DNA from: CAYZMH01 sp964479445
GTDB taxonomy: Bacteria; Bacteroidota; Bacteroidia; Bacteroidales; GCA-2748055
Assembly (NCBI GenBank): GCA_964479445.1
Contig: CAYZMH010000004.1
Span: forward strand, 1-64,000
Reading direction: 5' to 3'
Length of the DNA: 64,000 nt
Both the position numbers and the translations under genes were made by a program. Within the stretch, counting starts at the first letter, position 1; the number at the start of each line of letters is the position of its first letter. The notes beneath the pieces are model-generated. The model had not been told where the DNA came from. It saw nothing but the letters and a program-made list of their open reading frames with translations, and ran no database searches. Of this stretch, positions 43,601-50,372 are shown piece by piece.

Positions 43601-44096
43601 CTTCAAGATGAATTTTGTTGTGGTGATGACCGGGATCGGGATTGTTTCCCTGGCCGGCATCGTGGTGAACAATGCCATTGTGCTGATCGACTACATTGAA
43701 CTATTAAAGAGAAATAAGAGGAAAGAGCTCGGATTGAAAGACCACCAGTTTTTGCCGGTTTGGGCAGCTACTGAATGCGTGGTGGAAGGAGGACGTACCA
43801 GGCTCAGGCCGGTGTTGTTGACCGCCATCACCACGGTACTTGGCCTGTTGCCGCTGGCTGTGGGATTCAATATTGATTTTCCCGGCCTGCTCAGGTCGTT
43901 TCAGCCCGATATCTATTTTGGCGGTGATATGGTGATCTTCTGGGGACCGATCTCCTGGACGGTGATTTTCGGACTCACCTTTTCCACATTCCTTACGCTG
44001 GTAATTGTTCCGGTGATGTACAAGATCACGGTGAATATCAGCAAAATTATCAATACACAGCTGATTCACCTCAGGGAGATCAACGGGAACGATTAA
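40680..44096 (+). CDS. RND-family multidrug efflux permease (HAE1-like)
   Basis: A 1138-residue inner-membrane proton-driven pump with twelve membrane helices and two large periplasmic loops. The helix-4 motif GLLVDNAIVVVENIYR resembles HAE1 multidrug pumps more than the DFG-type heavy-metal CzcA proteins. The protein is longer than typical AcrB (about 1050), partly because of an extra hydrophobic hairpin at about 505-560 and a larger C-terminal loop before PISWTVIFG. Operon partners are the upstream TetR, TolC and adaptor. Substrates are unknown. Confidence 0.94.
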   Translation: MDNKIKREFKLTTLALKNRNSIFLLTLVIILFGILSYRSLPKELFPDIVLPTVLVQTTYPGNPPLDIENLITRPIEKEVETLQDVKEIRSISAQDASMIFVEFNTDVDIKVGLQDVKDAVDKAKSELPNDLLTDPLVQDIDFSEFPILNVNLSGDYSIEELKNYGEYLEEEIETVPEISKVEIRGVDDREIKVNVDLLKMESYELSFDDIEFAISQENVSISGGEIKLGDTRRSVRVVGEFKDVDELRDIIVKRENEKVVYLKDVAEVVDGYEEPETFTRLDDKPVVSVQVIKKSGENLLSATDQIFAILDEAERTGAIPAEMTLTLTNDQSEMIRMQLSNLENSMIMGVIFVILVLFYFLGTRNALFVGLAIPMSMFLSFIILNVLGFKVNLIVLFSLILALGLLVDNAIVVVENIYRYVDRGYNPFDAARRAVGEIALPIITSTSTTLAAFFPLLFWGGVTGEFMKNLPITLIIVLSSSLFVALVIIPVFSATFIKTGPDRKDNMPNVRRGLIAALIMIGLGGLMYIPGWNVPASLFLIFGVVGLLNALFFHKAENWFQNVFLVWLEKIYLKVLKFSLRRWNPVFFFVGTFLLLVFTIGLFSARDINVNFFPENEPSYVNVIAELPVGTDVTATNAFMMELEEDINEIIEPYRPIVKSVLTTVGVGNDQFEAGNKANEALTTISFVDYEDRGGINTSNVMREISDELLGRYPGVQLSVEKDQMGPPAGDPVSIEISGEDFDELIILTDSVLNRIEESGVEGMEGLSMDLELGKPEMLIRLDRDKLRRYGLSTMQVANTLRTALFGREVSDFKVGEEEYPINMRLKEEYRYNSSALLNLDIPFVENGQTVQIPLSAIADVEYRTTYGSVKRKDLDRVITLTSNVIEGYNATRINEQLAAILDDYNFPEGYEYEFSGEQQEQQESMAFLQRAMLIAVSIILLILVSQFNSIIKPLIIIASVVFSTIGVFGGIATFKMNFVVVMTGIGIVSLAGIVVNNAIVLIDYIELLKRNKRKELGLKDHQFLPVWAATECVVEGGRTRLRPVLLTAITTVLGLLPLAVGFNIDFPGLLRSFQPDIYFGGDMVIFWGPISWTVIFGLTFSTFLTLVIVPVMYKITVNISKIINTQLIHLREINGND

Positions 44097-44115
44097 TGAG
44101 GGAATGCACAGCGTT

Positions 44116-44155
44116 AAACCCGGAACATGGTAATGATTTGTTCCGGGTTTTTTTT
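44116..44155 (+). terminator. Rho-independent terminator after the RND operon
   Basis: AAACCCGGAACA pairs exactly with TGTTCCGGGTTT across an 11-nt loop and is followed by five further T residues. This 12-bp G+C-containing stem with a T-run is the strongest terminator in the window, and marks the end of the TetR-TolC-MFP-RND operon. Confidence 0.93.
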
Positions 44156-44288
44156 AGATGAAATCTATCCTGAAGTCTCTGCCGGGTCCAGGCAAGCATG
44201 ACCTATGATAACTTCTCCAGTTATAGAAATGATCTCCTTCAAATTGTCGATTTCTTTATTACCTTGCGGCAAGGTCGGTATAGATATT

Positions 44289-45710
44289 ATGAGGCGATTG
44301 ATCACCATCTTGTTGCTGGTTTCTTCAGGGTGTTTCCTCCCGGGGTTAAATGGACAGACCCGGGTGGGACTGCAGGAGACACAACTCCGGGTCAGGGACA
44401 TTGTTATAGAGGGCAATGAGGTGACCCGGGAGCGGATCATCCTCAGGGAGCTGGTGTTTGCACGGGGTGACACCATCGAAAAGATGGAGTTGTTGCCCGC
44501 CTTTCAGCGCAGCCGCCAGAATATCATGAACCTCTCCCTTTTCAATTTTGTGTACCTGGATGCAAGACATTACCCCGGCAACGAAATTGATGTGATCATC
44601 ACGGTGCAGGAGCGATGGTACATCTGGCCTGTTCCGATCGTGGAGTATGCCGATCGCAACCTGAGCTCTTTCCTGGAGAGCCGCGACTGGAGCCGGATCA
44701 ACTATGGCCTGTGGCTAAAGTGGAATAATTTCAGGGGACGCAATGAGATGCTTACCGGAAAGATGCGCCTGGGGTACAAGGAGCAGTATGCCCTGGAATA
44801 TACCATACCCAACATGGGAAAAAGGCAAAACCACTGGTTTACGGGAGGCTTTAATTTTGACCGGCAGCATGAGGTGAACTACAAGACCTTTGATAACCAA
44901 CCCCTCCATTACAAGGAGTACCCCGAATATGCGAATACGCGCGGGAATGCTTATCTGTCCTATACCTACCGCCATAAACTATATACGTATAACAAGTTTA
45001 TCCTGAGCTATGTGAATGAATGGGTGAGGGATACAGTTCGGATGCTGAACCCCAACTTTTTCGGGGAGGGACGCGACAGCATGCAGTACCTCAAGTTCAG
45101 TTATGAGTACATGTACGATGTGCGCGACTCGAAAGTCTACCCGCTGGAAGGTTTCGCGCTGAAAGTGCGTGCAGAGAAATACGGTCTTGGGCTGCTGAAA
45201 AATTATCCCTATGAAAACGCATTGTTATATGGCACCATCTTTTTCCACCACCGGATCAACAACCGGATCTATTTTGCCAACGCCACAAAAGGAAGATATT
45301 CACTGAATAAAGCACTCCCCTACAGCCAGATGAAAGCATTGGGGTATAATGAATTTATGAGCGGGTATGAATATTACGTGATAGACGGTTCCGATTACTT
45401 CATAACCAAATATCTCTTTAAGACCGAGTTGCTGAAACCGCGCACCTATACCATCCCCTTTCTGAAGATGAAGCAGTTCAATAAGATCCATTATGCGGTA
45501 TACTTTAATATCTTTGCAGATGCAGGATTTGTGTACAACGAATACCCGGATCCCAAGAATACCATGGTCAATGAATGGCAATTCAGCGTGGGGTTGGGAC
45601 TGGACCTGGTTACCTATTACGACCAGGTGTTGCGTATGGAGTATTCCATCAACCGGTATGGGTTGCACGGACTGTTTTTTCACCTGGAAACCCCGTTTTA
45701 CAGGTGGTAA
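44289..45710 (+). CDS. POTRA-containing outer-membrane beta-barrel protein (BamA/TamA superfamily)
   Basis: A 473-residue exported protein with one POTRA-like domain (LRVRDIVIEGNEVTRERIIL, about 32-105) and a C-terminal beta-barrel rich in Tyr, Phe and Trp. I start at the ATG at 44289, where a signal segment begins MRRLITILLLVSSGC; this may be a lipobox, but the -3 position is atypical. BamA itself is longer with five POTRA domains, so this is a shorter relative of unknown cargo. A weak promoter-like TTACCTTG is just upstream. Confidence 0.85.
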   Translation: MRRLITILLLVSSGCFLPGLNGQTRVGLQETQLRVRDIVIEGNEVTRERIILRELVFARGDTIEKMELLPAFQRSRQNIMNLSLFNFVYLDARHYPGNEIDVIITVQERWYIWPVPIVEYADRNLSSFLESRDWSRINYGLWLKWNNFRGRNEMLTGKMRLGYKEQYALEYTIPNMGKRQNHWFTGGFNFDRQHEVNYKTFDNQPLHYKEYPEYANTRGNAYLSYTYRHKLYTYNKFILSYVNEWVRDTVRMLNPNFFGEGRDSMQYLKFSYEYMYDVRDSKVYPLEGFALKVRAEKYGLGLLKNYPYENALLYGTIFFHHRINNRIYFANATKGRYSLNKALPYSQMKALGYNEFMSGYEYYVIDGSDYFITKYLFKTELLKPRTYTIPFLKMKQFNKIHYAVYFNIFADAGFVYNEYPDPKNTMVNEWQFSVGLGLDLVTYYDQVLRMEYSINRYGLHGLFFHLETPFYRW

Positions 45711-45722
45711 TAAAATGAATCT

Positions 45723-46766
45723 ATGGCTTTAGCAAAGACGCCCAGGGATCAATCGTTGCTGATTGCTTTTATCATCACTGCTGTGTACGGGGCAGGGATT
45801 TTCATCTTTCACCTCACAGGGGTAACCAACCTCTATCCGAAGGATCTGATCGTCGGAGGATTCCTTTTCCTTGTTACATTTTTCGCGGTACGCTACTTTT
45901 TCAGCCGATTCGTGGAAAAGAAGATCAACCCCATATTTAAAACCATCCATGATATCACCCTTTCGCAGAAGGAGCTGAGGCGAAAGATCGATTCGGAAGA
46001 TATCGCCACCGACCTTGACAGGGAGGTGAAGGTATGGGCACGCAACCAGACCGAAGAGATCAAGAAGTTGAAACAGATGGAAAAATACAGGAAGGATTTC
46101 CTGGGCAATGTATCCCATGAGATGAAGACCCCGATCTTCAACCTGCAGGGCTATGTGCTCACCCTGCTGGACGGGGGAATGGACGATCCCCAGATTAATA
46201 AGCTATACCTGGAACGGACCGAACGAAGCATCAATCGGCTCATCTCCATTGTGGATGACCTGGAATCCATATCACGCCTGGAATCGGGGGAATTCAAACT
46301 CCATATCGAGAAATTCAACATCATCAAGCTGGTAGAGGATATTTTCGAAGCGCAGGACATGCAGCAAAAAAAATACGGGATCAAGCTGGGTTTCGACAGC
46401 AACTACTCCAAGCCTATCCGGGTGAATGCCGACAGAAGACGGATCACCGAAGTGCTGGGAAATCTCATCGGCAACTCCATCAAGTACGGGAAGAAAAACG
46501 GGAAGACTACGGTGAGTTTCGTGGACACCGGCGACAGCATCCTGGTGGATGTAAGCGACAACGGTATCGGAATAGCCGAAGAGGATCTGCCCCGGATCTT
46601 TGAACGGTTTTACCGGGTGGATAAAAGCCGGTCACGGGATTCCGGCGGTACCGGCCTGGGCTTGTCCATTGTAAAGCACATCATCCAGGCGCATAACCAG
46701 ACCATCAACGTGCGGAGTAAACCCGGGAAGGGCACCTCCTTCATCTTCTCCCTGGAGAAAGCTTAA
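45723..46766 (+). CDS. Orphan sensor histidine kinase (PhoR/BaeS-like)
   Basis: A 347-residue membrane histidine kinase: two N-terminal helices with only a short loop between them (about 11-30 and 42-60), a linker, the dimerisation motif NVSHEMKTPIFN (His132), and a full GHKL ATPase domain (N box GNLIGNSIKYG, G1 SDNGIGI, G2 GGTGLGLSIV). With almost no periplasmic sensor loop it may sense the membrane or an internal cue. No response regulator adjoins it, although relatives commonly sit next to one. The convergent ispG overlaps by 4 bp. Confidence 0.92.
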   Translation: MALAKTPRDQSLLIAFIITAVYGAGIFIFHLTGVTNLYPKDLIVGGFLFLVTFFAVRYFFSRFVEKKINPIFKTIHDITLSQKELRRKIDSEDIATDLDREVKVWARNQTEEIKKLKQMEKYRKDFLGNVSHEMKTPIFNLQGYVLTLLDGGMDDPQINKLYLERTERSINRLISIVDDLESISRLESGEFKLHIEKFNIIKLVEDIFEAQDMQQKKYGIKLGFDSNYSKPIRVNADRRRITEVLGNLIGNSIKYGKKNGKTTVSFVDTGDSILVDVSDNGIGIAEEDLPRIFERFYRVDKSRSRDSGGTGLGLSIVKHIIQAHNQTINVRSKPGKGTSFIFSLEKA

Positions 46767-48529
46767 GGATCCACCCAGTCGCCATGCTCCCTGATCAGCT
46801 CTACCAGTTGATCCACAGCTTCTTCTTCCGGGATGTTTTTACGTTGCACCTCTTTCCCCCTGTAAAGCGAGACTTTTCCGCGTGCAGACCCAACGTATCC
46901 GTAATCGGCATCGGCCATCTCGCCCGGACCATTGACGATGCAGCCCATGACCGCGATCTTGAGTCCTTTCAGATGCCGGGTGGCCAGACGAACCCGGTTC
47001 AGCACCTCCTCTATATGAAAAAGAGTGCGGCCACAGGAGGGACAGGCAATGTATTCGGTCTGGGTGATTCGTGCCCGCGATGCTTGCAGAACCTGGAAAA
47101 CCGTCTCCAGCACCCTGGCCTCGGGCAGATGCGGATTTTCGATCCATACCCCGTCGATCAGACCGTCGGCCAGAAGCAATCCGAATTCACCGGCGGCAAG
47201 CAGATCGAACGTCCCCGGGTCCCTCTCGTCGTAATTCCTGGCCACCACAACGGGGTGAGTAAGACCATGCCGGTAATACCGGATCAGCCAGCTCTTGATA
47301 TCCCGGAACGATTCGGTGCCGGCACGATAGATCACCACGTCCTGCTCCAGCCTGTCCAGAAGCTCGGGGTCCTGTTGTTTTGTAACCAGGGTGTACCCGG
47401 AACGAACCCCACCGGGTTGGGTGCCTGCCTCAAAAGGATGGACAGGAATTTTGCCATCCTTGCCTGAAATGAAGATCCCGGCATTTTTCTCTAATACCAG
47501 GAAGTCTGCTTTCAGTCCGTCAGGGGTGCTGCCCCGGATGGTTGAGAACACCCTTACGGAGTGGTTTCCGCCAATCCCGTTGATCCGGCGTGTGGCAGGT
47601 TTATCATAGTGAAAGGGATCCCAGGGCAGGCTTTTGTACGGGTGGTAGGGAAGCGCCCCGGGACGCGGAAACAGTTCCCGGATCTTATTCGCTACCGGGA
47701 TCTCCCTTTCGGGGGATTCGGTAAGGCTTACCCGGAGGGTATCACCCATGCCTTCCATCAGAAGGGGCGCCAGGCCGGCTGCAGAGCGGATGCGTCCGGT
47801 CGGACCGTCACCCGCTTCTGTGACCCCCAGGTGAATGGGGAAGTGCAGGTCCTCGTTGATCATCTGCCAGGTGAGCAGGCGTACAGCCTGGATCATTACC
47901 CGGGTATTGCTCGATTTGAGAGAGACCACCACGTTGTGAAAATCCTCTTCCCGGCAGATCCGGAGAAACTCCATGGCCGACTCCGCCATGCCCGCGGGGG
48001 TGTCTCCATGGGTGGCCATGATCCGGCGCGACAGGGAACCATGGTTTACACCAATACGGATCGCTGTTTGATGAGCACGGCACTGAGCCAGGAACGCAGC
48101 AAATCGCTTGCGGTTTTTCTCCCTGGCTTCCGATAGCACGCGGGTATCTGCCGGATCAAAGTGTTGGGTTATCCGCTCGGTGAAATTGCCCGGATTGATC
48201 CGGACCTTATCGCATACCGCGGCTGCTTCTTCAGCCACCAAAGGATTGAAATGAACATCGGCTACCAGCGGAACCGTGATTCCTCTTTCGCGGAGTGCTT
48301 TCCCGATGGACGCCAGGCTGGCCACTTCGCGCTTACCCTGGGTGGTGAAGCGGACCATCTCACCGCCGGCATCCACAATGTTTTTAGCCTGCATCACCGA
48401 AGTATCAACCAGGTTTGTGTCGGTATTGGCCATGGACTGGATTACCAATGGCCGGTTGTTTCCCATGGTGAGGTTCCCGATGGTCACCTCCCTGGCGAAT
48501 GGAACGATGTAAGGATGTTGGGTAAGCAT
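46763..48529 (-). CDS. ispG: 4-hydroxy-3-methylbut-2-enyl diphosphate synthase, long form
   Basis: IspG (GcpE) is a [4Fe-4S] reductase of the methylerythritol phosphate pathway. This 588-residue version is the plant/Bacteroidetes/Chlamydia type: N-terminal TIM barrel (RPLVIQSMANTDT), an inserted middle domain of about 250 residues, and a C-terminal cluster domain with CPSCGRTLFHIE and MGCIVNGPGEMADADYGYVG. Together with ispD, it shows a methylerythritol phosphate route. It ends 4 bp inside the convergent kinase gene and starts 14 bp downstream of cysS. Confidence 0.96.
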   Translation of the reverse strand: MLTQHPYIVPFAREVTIGNLTMGNNRPLVIQSMANTDTNLVDTSVMQAKNIVDAGGEMVRFTTQGKREVASLASIGKALRERGITVPLVADVHFNPLVAEEAAAVCDKVRINPGNFTERITQHFDPADTRVLSEAREKNRKRFAAFLAQCRAHQTAIRIGVNHGSLSRRIMATHGDTPAGMAESAMEFLRICREEDFHNVVVSLKSSNTRVMIQAVRLLTWQMINEDLHFPIHLGVTEAGDGPTGRIRSAAGLAPLLMEGMGDTLRVSLTESPEREIPVANKIRELFPRPGALPYHPYKSLPWDPFHYDKPATRRINGIGGNHSVRVFSTIRGSTPDGLKADFLVLEKNAGIFISGKDGKIPVHPFEAGTQPGGVRSGYTLVTKQQDPELLDRLEQDVVIYRAGTESFRDIKSWLIRYYRHGLTHPVVVARNYDERDPGTFDLLAAGEFGLLLADGLIDGVWIENPHLPEARVLETVFQVLQASRARITQTEYIACPSCGRTLFHIEEVLNRVRLATRHLKGLKIAVMGCIVNGPGEMADADYGYVGSARGKVSLYRGKEVQRKNIPEEEAVDQLVELIREHGDWVDP

Positions 48530-48543
48530 GGGGGAGGGGTAAA

Positions 48544-50028
48544 TTACCTGATTTCCCAGTCAAATCCGTCTTTCCGGTCTTTTACTTCTATTCCCAGTGC
48601 ATTCAGGGCATCCCGGATTCGGTCTGCTGTTTCAAAGTCTTTCCGTTTTTTAGCCTCCACTCTTATTTGCAGGATCGTATCCAGCAGGTTGGAAGTAAGC
48701 TCCAGATCTCCCTGTTGTTCCCGGGGAGGTTCCAGTCCCAGTACATCCACCACGTAGCCGGCAAAGATCTCTTTGAGCACTGCCAGGTTGGGAGCGTCAA
48801 TTGACTCATTTCCCAGTTTGATCTGCTGCACGGTTTTAGCAATATCAAACAGGTGCGCAATAAGCACGGGGGTGTTGAGATCGTCATTCATAATCTCCGC
48901 GCAGGTATCTTTAAGGGGTTGCACGCTGACAGACCCGTTACCGGAGGGCTTCAGGGTGTTGAGCTGATCCATGGCGGCGAACAATTTCTTTAAACCTTTT
49001 TCAGAAGCCCGGAGTGCCTCGTTGGAAAAATCGAGCGTGCTCCGGTAGTGTGCCTGCAGGATAAAAAAACGTATGGCCATGGGATCATAGGCATGTTCCA
49101 GCAGGTCATGATCGCCCGAGAATACCTGGTCAAGGGTGATGAAATTGCCCAGGGAACGTCCCATCTTCTTGCCGGTAATAGTGATCATGTTGTTGTGCAT
49201 CCAGTAGCGAACTGATTCTTCCCCATGGCTGGCCACATTCTGGGCAATTTCACATTCATGGTGGGGAAAAAGCAGGTCGAGTCCGCCCCCGTGAATGTCG
49301 AACTTCTCCCCGAGATACCGGGTACTCATCACCGAGCACTCCAGATGCCAGCCGGGAAATCCTTCCCCCCAGGGGGAGGGCCACCGCATAATATGGCTGG
49401 GTTCGGCCTTCTTCCAGAGGGCAAAGTCGAGGGGATTTCGCTTTTCACTCTGTCCTTCCAGTTCGCGGGTGTTGCTGATCAGGTCTTCGATCCGGCGCCC
49501 CGATAATTTACCGTAGTGATGCGCGTGACTGTATTTCTCCACGTCAAAATATACCGATCCGTTCACCTCGTAGGCGAGTCCGGCCTCCACAATCTGCTGC
49601 ACCAACTGCGTCTGTTCAATGATATGACCGCTGGCCCGGGGTTCGATACTGGGTCGCCGGACGTTCAGCTGATCCATGTTGCGATGGTATGCATTCATGT
49701 AATGCTGAACAACTTCCATGGGTTCGGTGTTGGTTAACCGGGCTTTTTTGGCAATCTTGTCCTCTCCTTCGTCTGCGTCATTTTCCAGGTGTCCTACATC
49801 GGTTATATTCCGGACGTAGCGAACGCGATATCCCAGGTGCTCCAGGTAGCGATAAAGAATATCAAATGTAACAGCCTGGCGGGCATGACCCAGGTGTGCA
49901 TCTCCATACACGGTGGGTCCGCATGCATACAGCCCCACGAAAGGAGGATTCAGCGGTTCGAACCGCTCTTTCCTGCGAGACATCGTGTTGTATATGGTGA
50001 GTGGATGATCCATATCGGTTCGGGGCAT
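48544..50028 (-). CDS. cysS: Cysteinyl-tRNA synthetase
   Basis: CysS charges tRNA-Cys. The class I HIGH variant is YGDAHLGHARQAV, the KMSKS variant is KKMGRSLGNFI, and zinc ligands include Cys of CGPTVYGD, the CSVMS Cys and the HHECE block. Length 494 is normal. The alternative start at residue 6 (MDHPLTIYNT) is plausible. An exact -7 box (50045-50052) ends 16 bp upstream of the first ATG. ispG follows 14 bp downstream. Confidence 0.96.
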   Translation of the reverse strand: MPRTDMDHPLTIYNTMSRRKERFEPLNPPFVGLYACGPTVYGDAHLGHARQAVTFDILYRYLEHLGYRVRYVRNITDVGHLENDADEGEDKIAKKARLTNTEPMEVVQHYMNAYHRNMDQLNVRRPSIEPRASGHIIEQTQLVQQIVEAGLAYEVNGSVYFDVEKYSHAHHYGKLSGRRIEDLISNTRELEGQSEKRNPLDFALWKKAEPSHIMRWPSPWGEGFPGWHLECSVMSTRYLGEKFDIHGGGLDLLFPHHECEIAQNVASHGEESVRYWMHNNMITITGKKMGRSLGNFITLDQVFSGDHDLLEHAYDPMAIRFFILQAHYRSTLDFSNEALRASEKGLKKLFAAMDQLNTLKPSGNGSVSVQPLKDTCAEIMNDDLNTPVLIAHLFDIAKTVQQIKLGNESIDAPNLAVLKEIFAGYVVDVLGLEPPREQQGDLELTSNLLDTILQIRVEAKKRKDFETADRIRDALNALGIEVKDRKDGFDWEIR

Positions 50029-50044
50029 TTAGTGGATTGTCCTG

Positions 50045-50052
50045 CAAAAGTA
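50045..50052 (-). promoter_or_regulatory. -7 promoter box for cysS
   Basis: The minus-strand box reads TACTTTTG, an exact TAnnTTTG match, 16 bp before the first cysS ATG. No TTTG stands at the standard -33 spacing. Confidence 0.5.
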
Positions 50053-50101
50053 GTAATTTTATTATTGTGGTGGAAAATGCAGGTAACCGGGATATTTCAT
50101 T

Positions 50102-50109
50102 TATCTTTG
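50102..50109 (+). promoter_or_regulatory. -7 promoter box for the rnr leader / ncRNA candidate
   Basis: TATCTTTG exactly matches TAnnTTTG. It ends 263 bp before the rnr ATG, whereas exact boxes upstream of protein-coding genes elsewhere in this window lie within about 60 bp of their starts, implying a long leader or a separate small RNA. Confidence 0.45.
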
Positions 50110-50372
50110 CAAAAATTCATTGAGCGCAAAGCAGAACGACCGTTGAACCAAATGATTGCTACGCGCAGGTCTGTAGGAGGAGGCAAACAGGATAAAAGTT
50201 GCTTCCGCGAGATATCGCTCTGCAGGGTTGAAGGATCCCTCCTTACTGCAGAAAGCAGGCTGATTCCACCGGTAAGTTTGTTAAGATAATCCTATCGGAC
50301 TGCCTGATGGCAGGAGCAGAGGTGGTATAGTGGGAGGTTCCGGTAAACAAGAAAAAGAAGAAACACTTAGTT
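50110..50372 (+). ncRNA. Candidate structured RNA or long 5' leader of rnr
   Basis: The 344-bp gap between cysS and rnr has no believable reading frame but holds consecutive helices on the plus strand: GGAGGCAA/TTGCTTCC (50179-50206), GCGA-GATA-TCGC (50207-50218), TCTGCAG/CTGCAGA with an inner AAGGA/TCCTT (50219-50252), GATA/TATC (50285-50296), and CTGCC/GGCAG (50300-50313) enclosed by CCACC (50266-50270) and GGTGG (50321-50325). Three helices abut with no unpaired base. I found none of the conserved cores of RNase P RNA, tmRNA, SRP RNA or the common riboswitches. It could be a leader regulating RNase R or a trans-acting RNA. Confidence 0.42.

Noticed and set aside
40680..44096. Heavy-metal (CzcA-type) RND pump
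   Set aside because: Helix 4 reads GLLVDNAIVVVEN without the DFG-type metal motif; no Czc-type metal loci adjoin it.
46784..47467. 227-residue plus-strand frame and others opposite ispG and cysS
   Set aside because: These are shadows of strongly conserved minus-strand genes with normal family motifs.
50110..50372. RNase P RNA, tmRNA, SRP RNA or a known riboswitch
   Set aside because: I searched by eye for the RNase P P4 core, tmRNA ends, the SRP GGAAG loop and common aptamer cores, and found none; a covariance search is still needed.
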